64,000 nt of DNA from Sphingopyxis macrogoltabida (GTDB lineage: Bacteria; Pseudomonadota; Alphaproteobacteria; Sphingomonadales; Sphingomonadaceae): positions 4,402,501 through 4,466,500 of the forward strand of contig NZ_CP009429.1 in assembly GCF_001314325.1 (NCBI RefSeq), read 5' to 3'. A program made the translations under genes and the position numbers. Shown here piece by piece: positions 1 to 9,537 of this stretch (its first letter is position 1; each line of letters begins with the position of its first letter). The notes under the pieces are model-generated. The model made no database searches. It had not been told where the DNA came from and saw only the letters and a list, made by a program, of their open reading frames with translations.

Positions 1-195
1 GGCCGACACGACCGTTGCCGGACCAACCCCCGCCAGATCCTGCCGGCGGATGCGCGAGCCGGTTACGACGATGTCCGAGCCGTTCGGGGCATCCTCGGCG
101 GCGGGCGGCTGCGCCGGAGCGTCGCTCTGCGCAAAAGCCGGCGTCGCAAAGGTAGCGACCACTGCGGCGCTGGCGAGCAAAAATGTCTTGGTCAT
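1..195 (-). CDS. TonB-dependent receptor, N-terminal fragment (gene runs off the left edge)
   Basis: The first 65 residues of an outer-membrane TonB-dependent receptor. The minus-strand ATG at 195 opens a signal peptide ending near Ala-Phe-Ala-Gln (residues 20-23). An acidic/proline linker follows, then the TonB-box-like stretch DIVVTGSRIRR, the usual start of the plug domain in sphingomonad receptors. Such proteins import siderophores, vitamins or other large substrates using TonB energy. The remaining plug and barrel lie outside the window, so the substrate cannot be judged. The plus-strand reading frame over the same bases is a shadow. Confidence 0.85.
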   Translation of the reverse strand, partial: MTKTFLLASAAVVATFATPAFAQSDAPAQPPAAEDAPNGSDIVVTGSRIRRQDLAGVGPATVVSA

Positions 196-479
196 AGCGA
201 AACCCCCTGATGGTTGGCTGATTCCCCTCAGAGAGCATCAAATGTATATACAGGTCAATAGGAATTTCTTGAATTATCTCAATTAGTTATACAAGAAAAT
301 GGGGGCGCAAGACACGCATTAAATACGCATGCCAAAGCGTTACCCCTCATCGATTTTGAAATTTTTTTCCAGGCCTGAGCCTTTTCGCGCAAGGAGCCAC
401 CTGCCCCTTCCTTCACCTTACTTATGAAATGACAGGATAAGTAGGCCGGCGCAACGCGGTGCGGCTGGCACGGGGCCGC
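196..479. other. Intergenic region upstream of the TonB receptor
   Basis: About 280 bases between the divergently ending ABC ATPase gene and the receptor start. The part next to the receptor (about 235-300) is clearly richer in A and T than the coding DNA around it, which fits a promoter zone. I see no RNA gene, clear operator or coding region here. Confidence 0.5.
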
Positions 480-1232
480 CTAATGCGACAGTATCTGTTC
501 CAGGAACGTCCGCGCACGTTCACTTTTCGGAGCGGCAAAAAAATCGACAGGCTTTGCATCCTCGATGATCTGCCCCTGGTCCATGAACAATATTCGGTCG
601 GCCGCCTCGCGCGCGAATCCCATCTCGTGCGTCACGCACACCATCGTCCGCCCCTCGCCAGCAAGGGCGGTCATGACGTCGAGCACTTCCTTGATCATCT
701 CGGGATCGAGCGCCGATGTCGGCTCGTCGAAGAGAAGAATCCGGGGTTCCATCGCCAGCGCGCGCGCGATGGCTGCCCGCTGCTGCTGCCCGCCCGAAAG
801 CTGCCCCGGATATTTGTTCGCCTGATCCGCAATCCTCACTTTTTCGAGATAGGACATAGCCCGCGCCTCGGCCTCCGGAAGGGCGACGCCGCCGACAAGG
901 ACGGGCGCGAGGGTACAATTTTCGAGCACCGTCTTGTGCGGAAACAGATTGAACTGCTGAAAGACCATGCCGACCGAGCGAAGCGCCGCGGCGGCGTCGC
1001 GCGAGGCGTCCGTCACCTTGGTGCCCTCGATCAGGACCGCGCCGGAATCGGGCACTTCGAGCATGTTCATGCAGCGGATGAGCGTCGACTTGCCCGAGCC
1101 TGAAGGTCCGCAAACGACAACCCGCTCGCGCGGCGCAACTTCGAGGTCGATTGTGCGGAGCGCGTGATAGGGGCCGTAATATTTCTCGACTTGCCGAAGG
1201 CTGACAGCCGCTGGAGACGAAGCATCCGTCAT
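480..1232 (-). CDS. aapP: Polar amino-acid ABC transporter ATPase (GlnQ/AapP type)
   Basis: A 250-residue ABC ATPase that would power the importer encoded upstream. It has Walker A GPSGSGKST (about residues 40-50), a Q-loop in VGMVFQQFNLFPH, the signature LSGGQQQR, Walker B ILLFDEPTSALDPE and the switch His in CVTHEMGFA. This set is typical of the polar amino-acid family. The start is taken at the ATG at 1232 (MTDASS), which overlaps the stop of the PLP lyase gene by four bases (ATGA). The frame stays open farther upstream, but that stretch lies inside the lyase gene and reads as Arg-rich shadow. It is the last gene of a four-gene operon. The family is clear; the substrate is inferred. Confidence 0.9.
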   Translation of the reverse strand: MTDASSPAAVSLRQVEKYYGPYHALRTIDLEVAPRERVVVCGPSGSGKSTLIRCMNMLEVPDSGAVLIEGTKVTDASRDAAAALRSVGMVFQQFNLFPHKTVLENCTLAPVLVGGVALPEAEARAMSYLEKVRIADQANKYPGQLSGGQQQRAAIARALAMEPRILLFDEPTSALDPEMIKEVLDVMTALAGEGRTMVCVTHEMGFAREAADRILFMDQGQIIEDAKPVDFFAAPKSERARTFLEQILSH

Positions 1233-2476
1233 GATGTCTTCCGTCCGCCGCGCATGGCCCGCACCCGCCCGAAGGCCGCATCGAGGTCGACGATCAAATC
1301 CTGCGGCGCCTCGAGCCCCGCGTGAATGCGGATCAGCGCGCCGTCGGCCTCGCCGTTGGGAAAATCGCGTATCGGCGCGGGCCATGCCGGGACCGCGAGG
1401 CTTTCGAAGCCGCCCCAGCTGGAGCCGAGCTGGAAAAGCGAGAAATTGTCGAAAAAGCTGCTTGTTTCAGCTGGAGTCAGGCGATCGAGCTGGACGCCGA
1501 ACAATCCGGACGCACCGGTGAAATCTCTCTTCCAGATCGCATGACCCGGATCGGCGGGGTGGGCCGGATAGCGGACTGCGACCACCTCGGGCTGCTCGAG
1601 AAACCAGTCGATCAGCGTCATCGCGGTGCGCTGATGACGCTCAAGGCGCGTGTCGAGAGTTCGAATTCCCCGGTGGACCAGATAGCAATTGTCGGGGCTC
1701 GCGCAATTCCCCCAACGCGCCGCAGCGTCCTTGAGCTGGCGGTAGATGGTCTCGCTTGCGGCCGTCATCGTTCCGAGCAGGCAATCGGAGTGTCCCGAGA
1801 GATATTTGGTCGCCGACGCGACCGAGACATCGACGCCATGAGCGAGGGGCTTGAAGAAAAGCGGCGTCGCCCAGGTGTTGTCGATGGCGGTCACAATTCC
1901 CCGGCTGCGCGCAACCGCCGTTATCGCGGGCACGTCGATCATATCGAACGTCTGCGAGCCCGGGGTCTCCATATAGATGAGCCGGGTATTGCTACGGCAC
2001 AGCGCGGCGATGTCCGAGCCGATATCGGGCCGGAAATATTCCACCTCGACTCCGAAGCGCGCGAGCACATCGGTCAGGAATTTGCGGGTCGGCCCATAGA
2101 CGCAGTCCGCGACGAGCAGATGGTCATCCCCGCCGACGAATGCCGTGAGGGCAAGCGCGATCGCGCTCGTTCCCGACGAGGTGATGACCGTCGCGTAGCC
2201 GGCCTCGAGTTCGCTCACGGCCTCGGCGAGCGCGAAAGTCGTGCGCGTTCCGTAAAGGCCGTAGATGACCTCGTCATAGAGACCTTGGTGCCGGTCCATA
2301 TAGGCTTCGACGCTATCGTAGATGATGGTCGACGCCCGATCGACGGGCGGATTGATGAGGCCACGCTGATCGCGCGGTCGGGGACCGGCATGAACGGCAC
2401 GGGTCGGATCCTGCCAGGCGCGCCCGTTCGGGTTCGTCGGCCCGGCGGGCCATTCTCGGTCGTGATTATCCTGCAT
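1229..2476 (-). CDS. metC: PLP-dependent cystathionine beta-lyase/gamma-synthase family enzyme (MetC type)
   Basis: A 415-residue Cys/Met-metabolism PLP enzyme. It shows the family features TSSGTSAIALAL (cofactor phosphate binding), an Asp in TAIDNTWATPLFFKP that would contact the pyridine nitrogen, and the Schiff-base Lys in SATKYLSGHSD near residue 224. The best match is cystathionine beta-lyase, which cleaves C-S bonds in cystathionine, cystine or related thioether amino acids. It overlaps the upstream permease gene by 11 bases and the downstream ATPase gene by 4. Sitting inside an amino-acid importer operon suggests it degrades what the importer brings in, perhaps cystine or another sulfur amino acid. 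That link is inference. Confidence 0.87.
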   Translation of the reverse strand: MQDNHDREWPAGPTNPNGRAWQDPTRAVHAGPRPRDQRGLINPPVDRASTIIYDSVEAYMDRHQGLYDEVIYGLYGTRTTFALAEAVSELEAGYATVITSSGTSAIALALTAFVGGDDHLLVADCVYGPTRKFLTDVLARFGVEVEYFRPDIGSDIAALCRSNTRLIYMETPGSQTFDMIDVPAITAVARSRGIVTAIDNTWATPLFFKPLAHGVDVSVASATKYLSGHSDCLLGTMTAASETIYRQLKDAAARWGNCASPDNCYLVHRGIRTLDTRLERHQRTAMTLIDWFLEQPEVVAVRYPAHPADPGHAIWKRDFTGASGLFGVQLDRLTPAETSSFFDNFSLFQLGSSWGGFESLAVPAWPAPIRDFPNGEADGALIRIHAGLEAPQDLIVDLDAAFGRVRAMRGGRKTS

Positions 2477-4658
2477 GGTATAATTTCCGTTCGATCTTCA
2501 TGCTGAGCCGGGACAGCGAGAAACAGAGGAGGAAGAAGATTGCCCCGGTGAAAAGATAGGCTTCGGCGAAATAGGGCCGCCATTGCGCCTCGACGTAGGA
2601 AAGGCGCGTCGTCTGCAACAAGTCGAAGACGCCGACGATGAGGACAAGCGTCGTGTTCTTCAATTCGCTGATCGAGGTGTTGACCAGACCCGGCACGCTC
2701 ACTTTCAGCGCCTGCGGCAACTGAATGTGGCGCCGCGCCTGCCACTTGGCGAGACCCAGGGCCTGCGCGGCCTCGGCCTGCCCGCCGGGAACCGCCAGCA
2801 AGCCGCCCCGGATGACCTCCGCCATATAGGCAGCGGTGAAGAGGATGAGCGCGAGCTGGACGCGCGGCAGGCTATCGATCGAGAGGTAGGAGGGCACGAA
2901 CAGCGGGAACAGGACCGCAGCGAGAAAGAGCACGCCGATGAGGGGCGTTCCACGAACCAGCTCGATGAACGCGACGCTCGGCCAGCGAATGCCGCGCCGC
3001 GCCGACCTGCGGCCGAATGCGAGAAGGATGGCGAGAGGGAAAGCGCCGACCACTGCGATGCTCGCGAGCAGCAATGTGACCGGCAGGCCGCTCCACTTCT
3101 CCATCGGCACATAAGCGAGGCCCGCGACCCCACCGCGCAGCAGGAGCATGGCGATCGCGATCGCGCCGAGCCAGGCAAGACCGAGGCGGCTGCTCCAGAA
3201 TCGCGGGACGAAGGAGAGCGCGAGGCAGGAAAGCAGTATGGCCGCCGCCGCCGCAGAGCGCCACTGCTCGGCTTCGGGATAGGTTCCGAACAATATGAGC
3301 CGCGCATTTTCGCGGAGGAAAGGCCAGCAAGCGCCGCTGGCCAAGCGGCACTCGGCCGCGCCCCCGGAATAGGTCGCGTCGATCAACAGCCAGGACAGGC
3401 CCTTGCCGGCAGCCAGCGCGGCGAGGGCGAGGATTAAGACCGTCAGGATCGATTGGCGCCCTCCCCTAAACAGGTTGCGCCGGATCCACGACGGCCAGGC
3501 GGCGATCGAGCGCAGCGGAAACGGTTCGAGGGTCGCCGTCTGGATGCTCCGGCCGGGCTGTCCGGTAACGCTCCACCCCATCCGGCGCGCGTAGAGGCCG
3601 GTGACGAGTGACAAGGACAGCGAAAGCAGGAGGAAGGTCAGAACGATCAGGCCGACGCCCTCGATCGCCTGGCCCGTCTGGCTGATGACGGTGTCGACGA
3701 CCGAAACAAACTCGGGATATCCGATCGCCACGCCCAATGAGCTGTTCTTGATCGTGTTGAGATGCCAGCTCGTCATCGGCGGTATCGCGATGCGCAGCGC
3801 TTGCGGAACCACGATCCGTCCCATCGCCTGAGCCGGCGACAGCCCGAGCGCCTTCGCGGCTTCGCGCTGCCCCGCGGGAACCGCGAGGATCGCGCCGCGG
3901 AATATCTCGGCCAGATAGGCCGAGGCATAGACGGAAAGGCCGGCGACCAGCGTCAGAAATTCGGTGGAGAGCGAGAGGCCGCCTATGGTTCCGAAACGCC
4001 CCGCCCGCGGCAGATCGATCGCGCCCCACAGCAAAAACGGAAGGATGACAATGCCGGTCAGGGCTAGCGCGGTCCCGGCTCCAACATATTTGCGCCGATA
4101 GGCAACAAACAGAAAAGCGCAAGCCGCAAGCGCGATCAGCAATAGCGGCGTTACTGGATCGGCGAGCGTGAGCGCCGGGAGGTGCAGTCCGCGGTTGTCG
4201 AGATCGACCGCACCGACATCACCCTGGCCGGGAGCAGGGAGACCGAACAACAATGCGGCGTACCAGACAAACATCTGGAGCAGCAGCGGGATGTTGCGAA
4301 CCAGCTCGATATAGAGGCCGGAGAGCCGAGCAAGCAGCCAGTTCGTCGACAGGCGCGCCATACAAACTGCAAGGCCGAGCAAGGTCGAGAAGATAATACC
4401 GAGCGCCGATATCAGAAGCGTGTTGAGAAGACCCACCGCCAGCGCCGCGGCATAGGAATCGCCCGGCGCGTAGGCGATCAGCGTTTCACCGATCGCGAAG
4501 CCCGCCCGGTCGAACAGGAAACCGAACCCCGTCCGGATGTTTCGGTCCGCAAGATTGTCAGCCAATGTCGCAAACAGGCCGTAGGCGGCCACAACTCCGC
4601 CCGCCAAAAGCAGCCAGGGCAACGCAGCGATTACAAGGCGCCTCTGCGTATGGGTCAT
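2466..4658 (-). CDS. Fused amino-acid ABC permease (AapQ-AapM fusion)
   Basis: A 730-residue membrane protein holding two HisM-type permease domains in one chain. The N-terminal half (about 1-365) looks like AapQ and carries the EAA loop EAAKALGLSPAQAMGR. The C-terminal half (about 390-730) looks like AapM and carries a second EAA loop, EAAQALGLAKWQARRH. Two separate subunits normally form the pore in this family, so a single chain with both is unusual. No stop or frame change lies between the halves, and the junction around residue 370-395 reads as a normal linker. The ATG at 4658 overlaps the stop of the binding-protein gene. Confidence 0.9.
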   Translation of the reverse strand: MTHTQRRLVIAALPWLLLAGGVVAAYGLFATLADNLADRNIRTGFGFLFDRAGFAIGETLIAYAPGDSYAAALAVGLLNTLLISALGIIFSTLLGLAVCMARLSTNWLLARLSGLYIELVRNIPLLLQMFVWYAALLFGLPAPGQGDVGAVDLDNRGLHLPALTLADPVTPLLLIALAACAFLFVAYRRKYVGAGTALALTGIVILPFLLWGAIDLPRAGRFGTIGGLSLSTEFLTLVAGLSVYASAYLAEIFRGAILAVPAGQREAAKALGLSPAQAMGRIVVPQALRIAIPPMTSWHLNTIKNSSLGVAIGYPEFVSVVDTVISQTGQAIEGVGLIVLTFLLLSLSLSLVTGLYARRMGWSVTGQPGRSIQTATLEPFPLRSIAAWPSWIRRNLFRGGRQSILTVLILALAALAAGKGLSWLLIDATYSGGAAECRLASGACWPFLRENARLILFGTYPEAEQWRSAAAAAILLSCLALSFVPRFWSSRLGLAWLGAIAIAMLLLRGGVAGLAYVPMEKWSGLPVTLLLASIAVVGAFPLAILLAFGRRSARRGIRWPSVAFIELVRGTPLIGVLFLAAVLFPLFVPSYLSIDSLPRVQLALILFTAAYMAEVIRGGLLAVPGGQAEAAQALGLAKWQARRHIQLPQALKVSVPGLVNTSISELKNTTLVLIVGVFDLLQTTRLSYVEAQWRPYFAEAYLFTGAIFFLLCFSLSRLSMKIERKLYHAG

Positions 4659-5725
4659 CGCATCGGCAACGGGTAGATCAGCCCGCCGTCCCGATAGAGC
4701 TTATTTTGCCCGCGCTCGACGCCGAGCGGCGTAATGTGCCGGTCGAAGATTTCGCCATAATTGCCCGTCGCTTCGATCGCCCGATACGCCCAGTCATCGT
4801 CGAGTCCGAGCGACTTGCCGAATCCGGGCAGGCCGCCGAGCATCTTGCGCACTTCGGGGTCACGCGAGGTCACGCGCATGCGCGCTGCATTCGCGCGGGT
4901 GACCCCCATTTCCTCGGCAGCAAAGAGCGCGTTCAGCACCCATTTGTTGATCTCATACCATTGCTCGTCGTCGCTGCGCACGACGGGGCCTACCGGCTCC
5001 TTGGTGAGTCGTTCGGGCAGCACAACATAATCGTCCGGATGCGTGGTATCGGCGAGACGGATCACCGTCAGCGTGAAGGCATCTGTGGTCATCGCGTCGC
5101 ACCGCCCGGCAAAGAAGGCGAGCTTGGCTTCCTCGGGATTCTCGAACACGACCGACTGGAAGCGCAGCCCCTTGCGCTCGAAATATTCGGCGGTGTTGAG
5201 TTCAGAGGTCGTTCCCTTGGTGATGCAGATCGACGCGCCGTCAAGATCTGCGGGCAGCCGCACGCCCGACCGACGCGGCACCAGAAAACTCTGCCCGTCG
5301 TAATACATGGTGCCGACGAAATTCACCCCGAGGTCGGTATCGCGCGTCAGCGTCCATGTCGTCGTCCGCGACAGGACGTCGGCCTCGCCCGTCTGCACGA
5401 TCGTGAAGCGCTTGTTCGAGGCGACCGGCATGAACCGGACCTTGCGGGCATCGCCGAGGACCGCGGCGGCGAGCGCCCGGCAATAATCGACGAAGAACCC
5501 CTGCCAGCGCCCGCGCTTGTCGAGATAGGACATACCGAGCTGCCCCGTATGAATGGCGCAATTGAGCGTTCCGCGCGCGCGAATCCGCGCGAGCGTAGAT
5601 CCCTTCGCCGCGGCAATCTCATATCCGCCAGTGCCGGCCGGCTCGCGGTCGCAGCCGCCAAGAAGCAGGGCGCCGGCGGCGAGCAGCGCCGGAAGCCAGC
5701 GGCGCGGTGCGTGCGACCTATTCAT
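4655..5725 (-). CDS. aapJ: Amino-acid ABC transporter substrate-binding lipoprotein (AapJ type)
   Basis: A 356-residue periplasmic binding protein (solute-binding family 3) and the first gene of the importer operon. The N-terminus has basic residues, a hydrophobic core and a lipobox ending LLGGC, so it is probably membrane-anchored rather than free. Body motifs such as GTLNCAIHTGQLGMSYLD, GFFVDYCRALAAAVLGD and SICITKGTTSELN match the general L-amino-acid binding proteins. I use the ATG at 5725, which gives a clean signal sequence; an upstream ATG at 5752 would add nine residues. Only 55 bases separate it from the divergent LysR gene, so the two probably share a control region. Confidence 0.88.
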   Translation of the reverse strand: MNRSHAPRRWLPALLAAGALLLGGCDREPAGTGGYEIAAAKGSTLARIRARGTLNCAIHTGQLGMSYLDKRGRWQGFFVDYCRALAAAVLGDARKVRFMPVASNKRFTIVQTGEADVLSRTTTWTLTRDTDLGVNFVGTMYYDGQSFLVPRRSGVRLPADLDGASICITKGTTSELNTAEYFERKGLRFQSVVFENPEEAKLAFFAGRCDAMTTDAFTLTVIRLADTTHPDDYVVLPERLTKEPVGPVVRSDDEQWYEINKWVLNALFAAEEMGVTRANAARMRVTSRDPEVRKMLGGLPGFGKSLGLDDDWAYRAIEATGNYGEIFDRHITPLGVERGQNKLYRDGGLIYPLPMR

Positions 5726-5780
5726 AATCGAGACTTTCGATGCTAGCGCCATAAGAAATAGCTATAGGGAGCGATGTCCA

Positions 5781-6686
5781 ATGAACCTGCGTCACCTCGA
5801 AGCCTTCAGAGCCGTAATGCTCTCCGGATCGGTCACCCAGGCCGCGCAGTCGCTCAACCTGTCGCAACCCGCGGTGAGCAAGATGCTTGCCGAGCTCGAG
5901 CATCAGCTGGGCTTTCAGCTCTTCCTGCGCTCGCGCGGCAGCGCGCTCACCGTGACGCCCGAAGCCGACGCCTTTTTCTACGAAGTCGAGCGAAGTTTCT
6001 CGGGTATTGCGGCCCTGAAGCGGGTAGCGGAAGACATTCGCAACATGGCGACCGGTACGCTCCGGATCGCCGCCCTCCCGGCGCTCGCGGTCAGTTTCCT
6101 GCCGCGCGTGATCGCGGACTTTCGCGAGACACATCCCGGCGTCACCGTTCAGCTCCAGACCCGCAGCTCCTCGACGGTGCGGCAATGGATGGCGAACCAG
6201 CAGTTCGACATCGGGCTCGCAACGCCGGCGCGCGAACTGCCCGGCATAAGGATGGAGCGCTTCCTGCGCTGCCCTGGCGCCTGCGTTCTCCCTGCCGGTC
6301 ACCGACTCGCGGCCAAGGACGTCATCAGGCCGGCCGATCTCGAAGGTGAGCCCTTCATTTCGCTCGCGCTCGAGGACGGCGTGCGTCACCGCATCGACCG
6401 CATTTTCGAAGACGCGGGCGTCCACCGCGAGATGGTCATCGAAACCCAATATGCGATGACCATCTGCGCGCTTGTCATGCAGGGGGTCGGATGTTCGATT
6501 CTCAACCCCGTGACCGCAGCGGATTATGCCGAGCGGGGCCTTACGGTCCGTGATTTCGCGCCGGAGGTCTATTTCGAATATATGCTCTTCACGCCGAAGT
6601 TGAGGCCGATGTCCCAAGTCGCTGCGGCCTTTATCGCGGTGCTCGAATCCCACCGCGACGCGATGTTCGGCTCCGACGCCAGCTGA
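5781..6686 (+). CDS. LysR-family transcriptional regulator, divergent from the importer operon
   Basis: A 301-residue LysR regulator. The winged helix-turn-helix occupies residues 1-65 (MNLRHLEAFRAVMLSGSVTQ, then QSLNLSQPAVSKMLAELEHQL), followed by the periplasmic-binding-like effector domain. Sequence style is close to regulators of opine or amino-acid uptake. The ATG at 5781 gives the canonical LysR start; the longer open frame upstream lies over the binding-protein gene. Divergent placement 55 bases from aapJ suggests it controls the importer-lyase operon in response to the imported amino acid. Confidence 0.9.
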   Translation: MNLRHLEAFRAVMLSGSVTQAAQSLNLSQPAVSKMLAELEHQLGFQLFLRSRGSALTVTPEADAFFYEVERSFSGIAALKRVAEDIRNMATGTLRIAALPALAVSFLPRVIADFRETHPGVTVQLQTRSSSTVRQWMANQQFDIGLATPARELPGIRMERFLRCPGACVLPAGHRLAAKDVIRPADLEGEPFISLALEDGVRHRIDRIFEDAGVHREMVIETQYAMTICALVMQGVGCSILNPVTAADYAERGLTVRDFAPEVYFEYMLFTPKLRPMSQVAAAFIAVLESHRDAMFGSDAS

Positions 6687-6722
6687 AGACACAGGTCGCC
6701 GCACGGGCCTCACGGCCACCGA

Positions 6723-9194
6723 TCAGAAGGAGGCGGTCGCGCGGACGTACCAGAAGCCCCCGTTGAACCCGGTCGGCGCGAAGCGGAGATATCGAATCCC
6801 GTTGTTGATCTGGGATTGCCGCGCCTCGACGTCAGGATAATTGTCGAAGATATTCTCGCCGCCGACCGCAAGCTTGAGCATGTCGCTGACCTTGTAGGAC
6901 AGCTCGAGATCGACCAATAGTTCGGCACCGCCCGTCTGGTCGGCAGCCGGCGCCGCGCCATAGTCGGTCCATTTGTCGTAATAATTTGCACGTGCGACGA
7001 AGCCGAAGCGCTCACCCGCGTAGGTGAAGGACGCATTGCCCTTCCACTTCGGAACGAAGCCCTCAAGCTCGAGCAGACGCTCGCGGTCCGCAGTGATCAC
7101 CGGCGAGGCCTTGATGACATCGGTTTTGGTATAATTGCCGTTGAGACCGAGCGTGGCCTTGCCGCCGCCGAGGTCGAAGCCCACGGTGAGCACCGCATCG
7201 ACGCCCTGGGTACGGCTGTCGAAGGAGTTGGTGAAGAAGCTCACCTGCTGGAAGGAGTCCCCGCCGGGAATACCGAGCGCCGCGAGCTGCGCGCGCTGCG
7301 CCGGGGTGAGATTGAAATTGCCCGATACGGCGATCCGGTCTTCGACCTTGATGTTGAAATAGTCGAGCGTGAAGGTGATGCGATTGGAGGGCTTCACGAC
7401 GAGGCCGCCCGCGAAGTTGAACGAATTCTCGGGCCGAAGCGGCGTCGCGCCAAAGAATTGCGCCACCGGATTGTTGGGCGCAATAATGCCCGCGGTCAGC
7501 GGCGCCCCGGTTATCGAGTCGATGTTGGTCTGGACCTGCGAGGCGTTCGACTGGCCAGGCGTCGGCGCACGAAAGCCGGTGTTGACCGATGCGCGCACCG
7601 CGAAGACGTCCGAGAAATCATATCGCCCATTGACCTTCCAGGTGAATTTCGAGCCGAAGTCCGAATAATTCTCGTAGCGGCCGGCAAGGCCGAACTGGAG
7701 CGAGTCGGTGAGATTGCCTTCAAGCGACGTATAGGCGGCCCAGTTGCTGCGCGCGAACTCACCCGCCTGGATGGGACTGAAGCCCGGGAAGCCGTTCGAG
7801 CCGACCGGCAGTCCGACGCGGTTCCCGGTATCGGGATCGATAACCGACGCGAAAGGCCCAACCTGCCATGACGCGATGTCGCCGGCTGTGATCTCATATG
7901 TCTCGCGCCGATACTCGAGACCGCCGGCAAGCGTCAGCGGATCGGAGGTGCCGATCGCAATGGGGTAAGTGAGATCGAGATTGAAAGCGAGTTCGCGCTG
8001 CTCGAGCTGTCCCGGCTTGAAGGACGTTGGCGACGCGAGGCCAAGCGACGGATTGACCGTATTGTCGATCCGGTAGGAAGCATGGTTCTGACCATAGGAA
8101 GCGCTGACGTCATAGGTCAGGCCCGAGGAGAATTCGCCCTTGAGGCCGGCCGCAAGCGCGGCGTCGGTCACCGTCGCGCCGAAATCCGGGGTAAAGCCGC
8201 CGGGAAAGAGCTGGCGGAAGCTGAACCGCTGTCCTCCGGGCGTATTGGTGAGCGGAATCGAGGTGGAAATGAAGCTGGCATTGGGATTGCGGTAGAAGAA
8301 GGCCGTCGTGCCGCGGCTCCAGCTGTAGTTGCCGAAGGTGTAGAATTCCATCTCCTCCGACAGATCGATGCCCGCATTGACGAAAATGCGCGCCGCCTCG
8401 GATTCGGGATTTCCCCAGCGCTGCGCCGGGACCGGAACATCCTGAACGCCGGCATCGATGAGCGCCTGTGCGTCGGGACGCTGGATGCCGCGCGACGTCG
8501 TGCTGGCGTTCACATATTCGCCGCTGATGTTGACGAAACCGGCGTCGGTGAAGGGAAGCCCGACATTGCCCTGGACGAGAAAATCCTCACCATCGCCCTT
8601 GTAGAATTGGCCGTAGCGAGCGATCAGCAACCCGCCCTCGCGGTCGCGGCGCAGACCGAAATTAAGGACGCCGGCGATCGCATCCGATCCATAGAGCGCC
8701 GACGCGCCGTCGCGCAGAACCTCTAGCTGGCCGATCGCGATCGACGGGATCGCCGAAAGATCGGGTCCCTGCGATCCCCGGATATAGGGAACATTGGTGA
8801 ACTGGACCGTCGCGCCGCGATGGCGCCGCTTGCCGTTCACGAGCACCAGCGTCTGGTCCGGCGGCAGGCCGCGCAGCGAGAAAGGTCGGGTGAAGACGGC
8901 GCCGTCGTTGCTGACGAGGCGCTGGACGTTGAGCGACGGGACCTCGGTGCGGAGGAGGTCGTTCATGTCGGCCGTGCCCTTTTCGAGCAGCTCGGCGCCG
9001 GTGATGATGTCGATCGGCTGAGCGGAATCGGCCGCCTTGAGATCGTTTCGCCGCGTGCCCGTCACGATGATTTCGCTCTGCGTCATTCCCGGCTTCGGCG
9101 CCTCTTCGGCGGTATCTTGTGCGAAAGCGGCGACGGCCGACGTGGCGACCAGAACGGCAATAATCGAGCCACTGGTGCGAAGCAATTTTCTCAT
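6723..9194 (-). CDS. TonB-dependent receptor, complete
   Basis: An 823-residue outer-membrane receptor. A signal peptide ends near AFAQ (about residue 26), and the TonB-box region EIIVTGTRRNDL follows. The plug domain has PFSLRGLPPDQTLVLVNGKRRHR and RDGASALYGSDAIAGVLNF. A 22-strand barrel follows, with the C-terminal strand ending Phe (ATASF). It converges with the LysR gene 36 bases away. Being next to the amino-acid importer suggests it could supply the same substrate across the outer membrane, but this is weak inference; siderophore or vitamin uptake is equally possible. Confidence 0.92.
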   Translation of the reverse strand: MRKLLRTSGSIIAVLVATSAVAAFAQDTAEEAPKPGMTQSEIIVTGTRRNDLKAADSAQPIDIITGAELLEKGTADMNDLLRTEVPSLNVQRLVSNDGAVFTRPFSLRGLPPDQTLVLVNGKRRHRGATVQFTNVPYIRGSQGPDLSAIPSIAIGQLEVLRDGASALYGSDAIAGVLNFGLRRDREGGLLIARYGQFYKGDGEDFLVQGNVGLPFTDAGFVNISGEYVNASTTSRGIQRPDAQALIDAGVQDVPVPAQRWGNPESEAARIFVNAGIDLSEEMEFYTFGNYSWSRGTTAFFYRNPNASFISTSIPLTNTPGGQRFSFRQLFPGGFTPDFGATVTDAALAAGLKGEFSSGLTYDVSASYGQNHASYRIDNTVNPSLGLASPTSFKPGQLEQRELAFNLDLTYPIAIGTSDPLTLAGGLEYRRETYEITAGDIASWQVGPFASVIDPDTGNRVGLPVGSNGFPGFSPIQAGEFARSNWAAYTSLEGNLTDSLQFGLAGRYENYSDFGSKFTWKVNGRYDFSDVFAVRASVNTGFRAPTPGQSNASQVQTNIDSITGAPLTAGIIAPNNPVAQFFGATPLRPENSFNFAGGLVVKPSNRITFTLDYFNIKVEDRIAVSGNFNLTPAQRAQLAALGIPGGDSFQQVSFFTNSFDSRTQGVDAVLTVGFDLGGGKATLGLNGNYTKTDVIKASPVITADRERLLELEGFVPKWKGNASFTYAGERFGFVARANYYDKWTDYGAAPAADQTGGAELLVDLELSYKVSDMLKLAVGGENIFDNYPDVEARQSQINNGIRYLRFAPTGFNGGFWYVRATASF

Positions 9195-9537
9195 GGTCCC
9201 CTCCCATTTACGAAAGCTCTCGGCTTCGCCACCGAGCTATCTTTGCGACCGTGGCATGACCAGAAATAATCACGACTCATCGCTACAAACGAGATGGTTA
9301 TTCCGTATGGTTATATCCCTCGCTCCGTGCCGGACGGCGTCGCGCCGCGCCCAATCCGCGGCCTCGCCGTTCCATTCTTCCGGACGGGTTCCGGCGCAAA
9401 CAGCATGATCTTCGGGTGCCGCCCGCCATGGCGACGAACAGGCGACCGGTCCCGCCGGTGATTTCCAGTCCCGGCGGGCGCTTCATGCCGGCTGTCCTTG
9501 GGCGGCCGGCCGACAAGCCTCATCGGCAAATGATCTC
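9195..9537. other. Intergenic region with no convincing gene
   Basis: About 340 bases between the TonB receptor and the His-tailed lipoprotein gene. Two short overlapping minus-strand frames (around 9298-9529) are Arg/Gly/Pro-rich and look like GC-rich noise. The stretch at 9255-9315 is relatively A/T-rich and is the likely promoter zone for the receptor gene, which reads leftward. I see no RNA gene. Confidence 0.4.

Noticed and set aside
9298..9529. Two 72-residue minus-strand frames between the TonB receptor and lipoprotein genes
   Set aside because: They overlap each other in different frames and look like GC-rich shadow sequence.
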